This document shows, in pieces, positions 15,653 through 23,600 of a stretch of DNA of 25,525 nucleotides. Position numbers and translations under genes: made by a program. The DNA comes from Gemmatimonadota bacterium. Lineage in GTDB: Bacteria; Gemmatimonadota; Gemmatimonadetes; Gemmatimonadales; GWC2-71-9. Every line of letters begins with the position of its first letter. The first letter of the stretch is position 1. The stretch is taken from positions 1 to 25,525 of the forward strand of contig QHUF01000047.1 of the NCBI GenBank assembly GCA_003221075.1, written 5' to 3'. The notes under the pieces were generated by a model that saw nothing but the letters and a program-made list of their open reading frames with translations, did no database searches and was not told the origin of the DNA.

Positions 15653-17784
15653 GCGTGCTCACCTCGGTTGTCGGGACCACCGACCTCGCGATCCTGGTCT
15701 ACTTCCTGGTCCTGAACTCGTTCTACGCCGTGCTGCTGATCCTCTCGATTCCGGAGATCTGGGAGCAGACACGGCTGGCCGAGGACGAGGATTTCCAGCG
15801 CCTGATGCAGAGCGATGCGCTGCCGCCCATCACGATTCTCGTGCCCGCGTACAACGAAAGTGCGACCATCGAAGCCAGCGTCACCGCGATTCTTACCCTC
15901 GAGTATCGCAACTACGAGGTCGTGGTGGTGAACGACGGTTCGAAGGACGACACGTTGGAGCAGCTGCGCCACGCCTTCGACCTCTACGAAATCCCGCGGG
16001 TTTATCCCGAGACGATCGAGACCAAGCCGCTGCGCGCCCTGTATCGCTCGCGCTCCCGCTCACGCCTCCTCGTGCTGGACAAGGAAAACGGCGGAAAAGC
16101 CGACTCCCTGAATGCGGCGATCAACGCGTCACGCTTTCCGCTCGTGATCGCCGTCGATGCCGATACGCTCATCGAGCCTGACGCCTTGCTGCGCCTCACG
16201 CGCCCGTTCTTGCTCGGCCGCGAGATCGCCGCGGTCGGCGGCACGGTGCGCGTCGCCAACAACTGCACCGTGGCGGACGGGCGCGTGACGGACGCGCGCA
16301 TGCCCGGGAAGTTGATCCCCGGAATTCAGGTGGTCGAGTATTTGCGCGCGTTTCTATTCGGCCGGCTGGGATGGAACCGTCTGGGCGGCAATCTGATCAT
16401 TTCCGGAGCGTTCGGCCTGTTTCGCAAAGAGTACGTAATGGCCGTGGGAGGTTATCGCACCAACAGCATCGTCGAGGATCTCGACCTCGTCGTGCGCATG
16501 CATCGTCATCTGCGGCACAACAAGATCAAATACGAGATGCCGTTCATTCCTGACCCGGTCGCGTGGACCGAAGTGCCGGAGTCGTTCAAGATTCTGTCGC
16601 GCCAGCGCGAGCGCTGGCATCGCGGCCTGATTGCGGCGATGTGGCAGTACAAAGGAATGCTGTTCAATCCGCGGTACGGCAGACTCGGATTCCTCGCAAT
16701 GCCGTTTTTTGCTTTCGGCGAGATGCTGGCTCCGGTCGTCGAGCTCGTGGGCTATGTGATCACCATCGCCGGCCTGTCATTCGGCCTCGTGAACGTGTCG
16801 TTCGCGCTGCTGTTCCTCCTCGTCGCGTGGGGATACGGCATGTTGCTGTCCATCTGGGCCGTAGTGCTCGAGGAAGTGAGCTTCCGCCGCTATCGTCGCT
16901 TCACCGACATGTTTCGGTTGCTGCTCTTCGCGTCGCTGGAAAACTTCGGCTATCGCCAGTGCACCGTGTGGTGGCGGCTCAAGGCATTCGCCAACGTGGC
17001 GAAAGGCGTACACGCCTGGGGCGACATGACGCGCAAAGGATTCGGCAAACCGAGCGTCGCCGCGCTCCTCGCCCTCTGCCTCGCGACGCCGTGCCTCGGA
17101 CAGACCGCGCGAATCTCCGGTTGGGGATCGTACGAGGCCGTGACGGCAAGTCAGGATTGGTCCACGCTGGGCGCGCAGCTCACGCTGACGTCGACGCGCG
17201 GCTCTGGCGGTTGGGTCGCGGGCGAATATTACGGCCGCTACGGCGAAACCGACTTCGCGGCGCGCCTTGGCGCCGTCGCGCATCCGACCACCCGCTTCTG
17301 GTTCACCGCCGAAGCGGGGACCTCGAAGCGTCCGGTCTTCACGCCGAAGAACACCTGGGAGGTCGATGCGACCGCCCTCGTTGCTGCCCGCTCATCCGTC
17401 GGAGTCGGATATCGCCGCTGGAACTACGGCGTCGGTCCGGTGGACGTCGTGATTCCGCACATCACGACCGAAACGAGCCGCATGGTGTGGACCGTGCGCG
17501 CCTTCATCTCGCGCAACCCGTCGAAGCGCACTGACACGGCAGTATCGCTTCGCGCTACTCGTTCACTCACGCGGCGCACCGCCGTTTCGCTGCTCGGCGC
17601 CGCGGGGCGCGAGAGTTATCTGGTCGCGGGGGCGGTGCAGTCGCTCGAGACGCTGACGGGAGTGGCCGGGATCCGGTACAACGCGACCGGCGGCACGACA
17701 CTGCGGTTCGACGTCAGCGTGATTCGGTCGCGTCCCGTGCTGTCGCGCAGCGGCGTGTCGCTAGGCGTGGAGCGCGGGTTGTAA
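15649..17784 (+). CDS. GT2 processive polysaccharide synthase fused in frame to a YaiO-like outer-membrane beta-barrel
   Basis: Residues 1-460 are a membrane glycosyltransferase of the PgaC/cellulose-synthase type. There is an N-terminal helix (LAILVYFLVLNSFYAVLLIL), a cytosolic GT-A domain with Asp96 (VVNDGSKDD), the D170-A-D172 motif, ISGAFGLFRKE, acceptor-site VEDLD (E276-D277) and QRERW (319-323), then three C-terminal helices. Residues from about 483 are a beta-strand-rich barrel beginning QTARISGWGSYEA and ending LSRSGVSLGVERGL, resembling YaiO-family outer-membrane proteins. Between them sits a signal-peptide-like KPSVAALLALCLATPCLG. No stop codon separates the parts. A barrel attached to an inner-membrane synthase cannot reach the outer membrane without a separate start or a cleavage. 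ATGA overlap joins it to the HEAT gene. Confidence 0.85.
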   Translation: MSVLTSVVGTTDLAILVYFLVLNSFYAVLLILSIPEIWEQTRLAEDEDFQRLMQSDALPPITILVPAYNESATIEASVTAILTLEYRNYEVVVVNDGSKDDTLEQLRHAFDLYEIPRVYPETIETKPLRALYRSRSRSRLLVLDKENGGKADSLNAAINASRFPLVIAVDADTLIEPDALLRLTRPFLLGREIAAVGGTVRVANNCTVADGRVTDARMPGKLIPGIQVVEYLRAFLFGRLGWNRLGGNLIISGAFGLFRKEYVMAVGGYRTNSIVEDLDLVVRMHRHLRHNKIKYEMPFIPDPVAWTEVPESFKILSRQRERWHRGLIAAMWQYKGMLFNPRYGRLGFLAMPFFAFGEMLAPVVELVGYVITIAGLSFGLVNVSFALLFLLVAWGYGMLLSIWAVVLEEVSFRRYRRFTDMFRLLLFASLENFGYRQCTVWWRLKAFANVAKGVHAWGDMTRKGFGKPSVAALLALCLATPCLGQTARISGWGSYEAVTASQDWSTLGAQLTLTSTRGSGGWVAGEYYGRYGETDFAARLGAVAHPTTRFWFTAEAGTSKRPVFTPKNTWEVDATALVAARSSVGVGYRRWNYGVGPVDVVIPHITTETSRMVWTVRAFISRNPSKRTDTAVSLRATRSLTRRTAVSLLGAAGRESYLVAGAVQSLETLTGVAGIRYNATGGTTLRFDVSVIRSRPVLSRSGVSLGVERGL
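17026..17784 (+). CDS. Possible internally initiated YaiO-like outer-membrane protein nested in the synthase gene
   Basis: The in-frame ATG at 17026 begins MTRKGFGKPSVAALLALCLA followed by TPCLGQT: a basic n-region, hydrophobic core and small residues before a likely cleavage, a classic signal peptide. GGGG lies four bases upstream. The 252-residue product would be an exported beta-barrel with alternating hydrophobic strands and a Phe/Leu-poor but aromatic C-terminal region. The same MTRKGF also matches the usual tail of this glycosyltransferase group, so this segment may serve both as the synthase end and the barrel start. Whether the second start is used is untested. Confidence 0.45.
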   Translation: MTRKGFGKPSVAALLALCLATPCLGQTARISGWGSYEAVTASQDWSTLGAQLTLTSTRGSGGWVAGEYYGRYGETDFAARLGAVAHPTTRFWFTAEAGTSKRPVFTPKNTWEVDATALVAARSSVGVGYRRWNYGVGPVDVVIPHITTETSRMVWTVRAFISRNPSKRTDTAVSLRATRSLTRRTAVSLLGAAGRESYLVAGAVQSLETLTGVAGIRYNATGGTTLRFDVSVIRSRPVLSRSGVSLGVERGL

Positions 17785-17798
17785 TACGATGGGCGAAC

Positions 17799-17828
17799 GG
17801 GAGGGGCGCAGCATGCTGCGCCTCTCCC
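17799..17828. terminator. Near-perfect 15-bp hairpin between convergent genes
   Basis: The arms 17799-17813 and 17814-17828 pair over 15 positions with a single G-T mismatch, centred on GCATGC. It lies between the synthase/barrel stop and the stop of the minus-strand gene at 17829, where a bidirectional terminator is expected. No T-run follows on either strand. Confidence 0.6.
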
Positions 17829-18788
17829 CTATACGCGAAGTTGTGGATGCTCCAGCAACCGACGCTGCAGCGTCGGATGCGTCCGCCATACCTGCCACCC
17901 CATTGCGACCACGGCCAGGGCATTCGCGACAGCCACCGGCAGCCAACCGACGGTTCCCAGAACCCACTGGGCTCCGACGCCGATCGTGGCCAGGAAGAGT
18001 CCCTCGAGTAGAATCGCTGTAAGCAGCACGAGCAGCGCCATTGCGGGGACGCGTTCCACCTGCTCCGCCAGCGCAACGAACACGACGCCGGCGACGACGA
18101 ACGCGGCGACGTGGACGACCGTGTAGACCGCGACCAAGCCGAAGGTAGCGACGACCTCGCCGGGGCCGGATGCGCCGAGTAACAAGGCTGAGCCAAGTGC
18201 CGCGGGCGTGCGGAAGGGATTGCCGGTCACGAGATCCAGGACGAAGAACCAGACCGCCACTACGGCAGCTCCGATGAGCCCGTTGATTGCGCCCCGAGCG
18301 AGTACAGGGTGATCTCGGAGGGCAGTAAACCGCATCGGGCGAGGATCGTGCTCGGCATAGTGCAGGTAGCCCATGAGCACGAGGCCGGCGGCGATGTTCG
18401 CGCCGACGACGTGCGGCCACGCGATCACGCCGAGATGCGGCGCATGCAGGAGAAGCAGCCCGACATAGAACGTCGCTTCCTGCAGCAACACTCCGAACCC
18501 AAGCGCGAGTAGTAAGCGCGGAGGCGCGGTGAACGCCGCGCTGACCCACGCCATCCCCACCCCGAGCACCGCGAAGACCCCGAAGTGCAGCACCGTGTAG
18601 ACAGCGATGAGTCGGAAGGTGACTTCCGTGAACTCACGGTTCAGCAGAACGCCGGCGAGCAATGCAGGCGTGCGGAAGGGATGACCTGCAACCGTGTCGG
18701 CCACGAGGAACCACAGCGCGACGACGAGTCCAGCGAGCAGTCCACCAATCACGCCGTGGACGATTACTGCTTGTGCGGGTCGCCTCAT
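17829..18788 (-). CDS. Multi-pass membrane protein with an internal duplication
   Basis: This 319-residue protein has about eight to ten membrane helices. Two halves repeat the same pattern. The first has GVIGGLLAGLVVALWFLVAD, then AGHPFRTPALLAG and LIAVYTVLHFGVFAVLGV. The second has GAINGLIGAAVVAVWFFVLD, then TGNPFRTPAALGS and LVAVYTVVHVAAFVVAGV. A conserved HPFRTPA/NPFRTPA loop and Y-T-V-x-H motif recur in each half, so the duplication is old but clear. The ATG at 18788 (RRPAQAV start) is preceded by GAGG eight bases away; the longer frame to 18890 adds only basic non-membrane residues. No named family is recognised. Confidence 0.75.
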   Translation of the reverse strand: MRRPAQAVIVHGVIGGLLAGLVVALWFLVADTVAGHPFRTPALLAGVLLNREFTEVTFRLIAVYTVLHFGVFAVLGVGMAWVSAAFTAPPRLLLALGFGVLLQEATFYVGLLLLHAPHLGVIAWPHVVGANIAAGLVLMGYLHYAEHDPRPMRFTALRDHPVLARGAINGLIGAAVVAVWFFVLDLVTGNPFRTPAALGSALLLGASGPGEVVATFGLVAVYTVVHVAAFVVAGVVFVALAEQVERVPAMALLVLLTAILLEGLFLATIGVGAQWVLGTVGWLPVAVANALAVVAMGWQVWRTHPTLQRRLLEHPQLRV

Positions 18789-18843
18789 ACTCCGACCTCG
18801 CGAAAGGGTTACCTGAGAACATGGCGACGCCTGCCGCCACTGT

Positions 18844-20049
18844 CTACCGGCGTGGCTGCCGCCGCATCTCCGTCGCAATCCTTTCCGCATCGCGCAGTAC
18901 CCGCAGCGTATTCAGGCCTGCGACCTTCTTCACGTCGGCCTCGGTCCAGCCACGGCGCAGCAGCTCGGCGATCAGATCGGGGAACTTGGACACATCCTCC
19001 AGACCGACTGGCACTTCCGTGATGCCGTCAAAGTCGGAGCCCAGTCCAACGCAATCGACCCCGGCGATCCGCCGAATGTATTCGACCTGGTCGGCGACCT
19101 GCGCGAGTGTCGCATGGGGCCCCGTTGCGCTCCATGCCTTGAGCGAGTCGGCGCGCGCCGCCGAATCCGCCTCGGCCGCCCGCAGCCTGTCCAGGCGCGC
19201 GTTCACCGTGTCGTCCGAGACACGCACCGCTTCCGATACGAAGCCGGGATTGAAATTGACCATGACGACGCCCCGGTTCACGGCGACGAGCTTGAGAATC
19301 GAGTCGGGAACATTGCGCGCGTGATTCGCGAGCGCGCGCCCGGACGAATGCGAGAAGATGACGGGCGCTTTGGATGTATGCAGCGCGTCCGACATGGTCT
19401 GGTCGTTCACATGCGACAAATCCACCAGCATGCCGAGACGATTCATCTCGAGCACGACCTGCTTGCCGAAGGGCGACAGGCCGCGCCGGGCGGTATCAGT
19501 CGAAGCAGTCGCCCAATCGAGGCTGCGCCAGTGCGTCAGCGTCATGTAGCGCGTGCCGAGCCTGTAGAACATGCGCAGCGCGCCGAGCGAGTTCTCGATC
19601 GCGTGGCCGCCTTCGATGCCGATCAGGCACGAGATCTTATTCGCGCGGAAGTTGCGCTCGATGTCGGCCGCCGTGTACGCCATCGCCAAAGAGCGTGGGT
19701 ACTTTGCGCACAGTCGATGAACGAGATCGATCTGCTCGAGCGCGTAGATCGCCGCGTGGGTCCCGGAGTCCATCGTCGTCACGGGGACATACGCGGCCCA
19801 GAACTGCCCCCCGACATGCCCGGCGCGAAGCTTCGGGATATCGGTCATCAGCCTCGGCTGGCGGACGGCGAAGTTCACTGAATCGACGCCGCCGCGTTCG
19901 CGAACAGCGTCCGGAATGTCGTTGTGGCCGTCGATGAGGGGGACCGTGGCGAGGATGCGGATGGCTTGGGCTCTGTAATCCTGAGCCGAAAGATGGAACG
20001 ATGGAATGATGGAAAGCAGCGCGGTCGCTGAAAAGAGAGCTTTGATCAT
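18844..20049 (-). CDS. Exported membrane-dipeptidase-like enzyme (peptidase family M19)
   Basis: Starting at ATG 20049 this 401-residue protein opens with a signal peptide (MIKALFSATALLSIIPSFHL then SAQ). Metal ligands of the binuclear zinc site are visible: the H-x-D pair in LIDGHNDIP, the bridging Glu in CLIGIEGGHAIENS, His in VDLSHVNDQTM and His in VIFSHSSGRAL, and Asp in CVGLGSDFDGI. EMNRLGMLVDLSHV and the C-terminal FPDLIAELLRRGWTEADVKKVAGLNTLRVL are typical of M19. The family cleaves dipeptides (and some beta-lactams), here probably in the periplasm. A 3-unit octamer array encodes part of its signal peptide. It is divergent from the molybdenum-hydroxylase operon. Confidence 0.92.
   Translation of the reverse strand: MIKALFSATALLSIIPSFHLSAQDYRAQAIRILATVPLIDGHNDIPDAVRERGGVDSVNFAVRQPRLMTDIPKLRAGHVGGQFWAAYVPVTTMDSGTHAAIYALEQIDLVHRLCAKYPRSLAMAYTAADIERNFRANKISCLIGIEGGHAIENSLGALRMFYRLGTRYMTLTHWRSLDWATASTDTARRGLSPFGKQVVLEMNRLGMLVDLSHVNDQTMSDALHTSKAPVIFSHSSGRALANHARNVPDSILKLVAVNRGVVMVNFNPGFVSEAVRVSDDTVNARLDRLRAAEADSAARADSLKAWSATGPHATLAQVADQVEYIRRIAGVDCVGLGSDFDGITEVPVGLEDVSKFPDLIAELLRRGWTEADVKKVAGLNTLRVLRDAERIATEMRRQPRR
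19992..20015 (+). repeat. 8-base-period array GATGGAAN x3 in the M19 signal-peptide region
   Basis: The units GATGGAAC, GATGGAAT and GATGGAAA are consecutive. They lie in the leader-coding part of the minus-strand M19 gene (IIPSFHL segment), so a change of one unit would shift that reading frame. Confidence 0.7.
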
Positions 20050-20099
20050 GGCAGGAAGCTGGCGTCGACCGTACCTCTTATCAAGATTAGGTCGTACCC
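20050..20099. promoter_or_regulatory. Divergent promoter region between the M19 gene and the Mo-hydroxylase operon
   Basis: This fifty-base spacer has an AT-rich core (CTTATCAAGATTAGG on +). On the minus strand it reads CTAATCTTGATAAG, sharing TAATCTTG with the fabH upstream region. It must drive both genes. Confidence 0.35.
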
Positions 20100-20621
20100 A
20101 TGAGTCCTGAATCAAAAGTCAAAATCGCGCTCACCGTGACCGGCGAAGCGGCCGAAGTGGCACTCGCGCCGCACAAGACGCTGCTCGAGGTTTTGCGGGA
20201 GGATCTGGGACTTACGGGAACGAAGCACGGCTGCGAGCTGGGTGAGTGCGGCACGTGCACGGTACTGCTGGATGGAACGCCCGTGCTGTCGTGCTTGGTG
20301 CTGGGACTCGCGTGCGCCGGTCACGCCGTGCGCACCGTCGAAGCGATGGCGGAGGGCGGCAAGCTCCACCCCCTCCAGGAGACCTTCGCCGATCTCGGCG
20401 CCGCGCAGTGCGGCTACTGCACTCCGGCCTTCCTCCTGGCGGCCGAGGCGCTGCTCCACACCAATCCGAAGCCGACGCGCGGCGAGATCAAGGACGCGCT
20501 CGCCGGCAACCTCTGCCGCTGCACCGGCTACATCAAGATCTATGAAGCCGTCGAGTTAGCGGCCGCCCGCATGCGCGGCGAGAAGGCCGAGCCTAGAAAA
20601 GAATCTCTCTATGGCCAGTAA
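20100..20621 (+). CDS. Molybdenum hydroxylase, [2Fe-2S] electron-transfer subunit (HcrC/CoxS type)
   Basis: This 173-residue protein has the two cluster domains of the xanthine-oxidase family. The plant-ferredoxin-like domain carries Cys45, Cys50, Cys53 (HGCELGECGTC) and Cys65 (LSC). The four-helix domain carries C104-G-Y-C107 and C139-R-C141 (LCRCTGYIKIYEA), complete and correctly spaced. It passes electrons from the molybdenum site to FAD. It lacks a signal peptide, as expected for a cytoplasmic enzyme of this family. Its stop overlaps the start of the Mo subunit by 11 bases. The N-terminus carries a 10-residue polar extension. The specific substrate cannot be read from this subunit. Confidence 0.93.
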   Translation: MSPESKVKIALTVTGEAAEVALAPHKTLLEVLREDLGLTGTKHGCELGECGTCTVLLDGTPVLSCLVLGLACAGHAVRTVEAMAEGGKLHPLQETFADLGAAQCGYCTPAFLLAAEALLHTNPKPTRGEIKDALAGNLCRCTGYIKIYEAVELAAARMRGEKAEPRKESLYGQ

Positions 20622-23600
20622 ACGTTCGGCCCATCCGCCCATCGGCCCATCCGCCCATCGCATTATCGGCAAAGCGCTGCGGAAAGTCGACGCCGTTGCG
20701 AAAGTGACGGGCGCCACGCGGTTCGCCGACGATCTCGCGTTCCCCCGGATGCTGTATTGCAGGCTGCTGCGCAGCACCGAGCCGCACGCGCGCATCGTCT
20801 CGATCGATGTCACCGCGGCGAAGCAGCTGGACGGCGTGCAGGCCGTGCTCACGGGTCCCGACCTGCCGATTCCGTTCGGGATTCTCCCCGTCTCGCAGGA
20901 CGAGCACACCCTTTGCGTCGACAAAGTCCGCTTCATCGGCGATCCCGTCGCAGCCGTGGCGGCGACGAGCGAGGAAGCCGCGACCGCAGCCATAGATCTC
21001 ATCCGGGTAGACTACGAGCCGCTCAAATCCTTCGACTCGGCCGAAGCCGCGGTCGCGCATCCCGAGCCGCAGATTCACGCCTACGCCGACCGTGGCAACC
21101 TGCACAAGCTGATCAATCTCGAGTTCGGCGACGTCGACGCGGCCATCGGTGCCGCGGATCTCGTGCGGGAAGATCTGTTCTTCTTCGAAGGCAGCACGCA
21201 CCTGCCGATGGAGCAGCACGCCGCGGTGGCAATGTGGTCTCCCGACGGCAAGCTGACGCTGTGGACCTCGACGCAGACGCCGCACTACGTGCACCGCGCG
21301 CTCGCCAAGGTGCTGGAGCTGCCGGCCGCGCGCATTCGCGTCATCGCGACGCCGAACGGCGGGGGCTTCGGCGGCAAGAGCGATCCGTTCAATCACGAGA
21401 TCGCGGTCGCGAAGCTCGCGATGATCACGGGCCGGCCGGTGAAGATCACGCTGACGCGCGAAGAGGTGTTCTACTGTCATCGCGGCCGCCACCCGACGCT
21501 GATGTGGGTGCGCACCGGTGTGAAGCGCGATGGATCGATTACCGGAATGCATTTCAAATCCCTGCTCGACGGCGGCGCGTACGGCTCGTACGGCGTCGCG
21601 AGCACATACTACACGGGCGCGCTGCAGACCGTCACCTACAATGTCCCGCGCTACCACTTCCAGGGCGCGCGCGCCTTCACGAACAAGGCGCCGTGCGGAC
21701 CCAAGCGCGGCCACGGCACGCCGCAGCCCCGGTTCGCGCTCGAGGTGCATCTCGACAAGATCGCCGAGCAGCTCGGCATCGACCCCGCCGAGCTGCGTCT
21801 CAAGACGCTCGTGCCGCCGAACTCGCTCACGGCGAATTATCTGCGGGTGGGCTCGATGGGTCTCGGCAAATGCATCGAGAAAGTAGTCGAGGGGTCGGAC
21901 TGGAAGAAGAAATTTCGCAAGCTGCCCGAGGGCCGCGGCGTTGGGCTCGCGTGCTCGAGCTACATCTCGGGCGCCGGCTTGCCGATCTACTGGAACAACA
22001 TGCCGCATTCGGGCGTCCAGCTGAAGTGCGACCGCGGCGGCGGCGTCACGGTGTTCTGCGGCTCGACGGAGATCGGGCAGGGATCGGATTCGATCCTCGC
22101 GTACATCGTCGCCGAAGTGCTCGGTATCGATCCGTTCGACATCGCCGTCGTCACCGCCGACACGGACCTCACTCCCGTAGACCTGGGCAGCTATTCGAGC
22201 CGCGTTACGCTGATGACCGGGAACGCCGCGTTGCAAGCGGCCGAGCGCGCGCGACAGATTCTCGGCACCCATGCAGCCAGGAAGCTCGAGGTGCCGGTCG
22301 AGCGGCTGACGTTCGCCGACGGCCGGGTATTCGACTCCAAGGATCGCAAGCGCGGCATCGCGTTCGCAGAAGCCGTCCAGCTCGCGGAGGCCGCCGAGGG
22401 AACGATCGGGACCGTCGGTTCCTACACTCCACCGATGAGCGCCGGGAAGTACCGCGGCGCGGGCGTCGGGCCATCGCCGGCGTATTCGTACAGTGCCTGC
22501 GTTGCTGCGGTGGATGTCGATCCCGAAACCGGCATCGTCCGCGTGCCCACCATCTGGATCGCCCACGACGTCGGCCGATCGATCAACTCCGCTTCCGTGA
22601 TCGGTCAGGTCGAGGGCTCGATCTACATGGGCCTGGGCGAAGCGCTCATGGAGGAGATGGCCTATCGCGGCGATCTCAAAGTCGTCCACAAGATCCCTTC
22701 CCTGCTCGAATACAAGAGTCCGACGACGCTCGAGATGTGCGACGTCGTCACCTACCTGATCGAGGATCCCGACCCCAACGGACCCTTCGGCGCGAAGGAA
22801 GTCGGCCAGGGACCGCTGTTGCCCGTGATGCCCGCGGTTGCGAACGCGGTCTACGACGCCGTCGGCGTCCGCGTGGACGAGGTGCCGATCACGCCCGAGA
22901 AGGTGCTTAAAGCATTGCGGGGGAAGGAAAAGGGGGAGGGCGGCCGGGTAGGGCCCAAGAGCTTCCCTGATATCGCCTGGCCCGAACCCACGCGCGTCCC
23001 CACACCGCAAGAAGGTGGGGACGTCATCCTCGTCATCGGCATGCTCGCGGCACGAACGACGCTCACAATCGTCGAAACCGGTCGGATCGCCGGGCATGTG
23101 CGCGATCCCCAAGGCACTCCCCTCAAGGGCGCGATCGTCGACGTCATCGGAACGAGGCTCAGCACGACCACGAACGACAGCGGCTCTTACCTGTTCGCGA
23201 CCGTCCCCACGGGGACGTATACAGTGCGCGCAAAGATGATCGGCTACACGGTGGCGGAGACGAAAGGCGTTCGTGTTACCGCAAACGCCACGGTCACGGT
23301 TGACCTGAGCCTCGCGCCGGGTGCCGTCGCCTTGCAGGAGGTGGTCGTGACGGGAAAGTATGGGGCGCGGGCGGCTAATGGCGTCGTCGTGCTGCGCGGA
23401 GCCGCCGCGGCGTCGCGCGCCGATGCACTGTACGTCGTCGACGGCGCCGCGTACGACAGCACTGAAGCCTGGCGCTATCAGCGCCAACCCGGCAATCGCG
23501 AGCAGTACGACGAGATCGTTGAGAACCAGTTCATCGCCGTCGCCGCGGATCCTCTTTCGACGTTCTCGATCGACGTCGATCGCGCATCCTACAGCAACAT

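Noticed and set aside
20593..23487. 964-codon open frame on the minus strand opposite the Mo subunit
   Set aside because: It mirrors a strongly conserved plus-strand enzyme, is rich in Arg/His/Asp as GC-rich antisense frames are, and has no recognisable domain.
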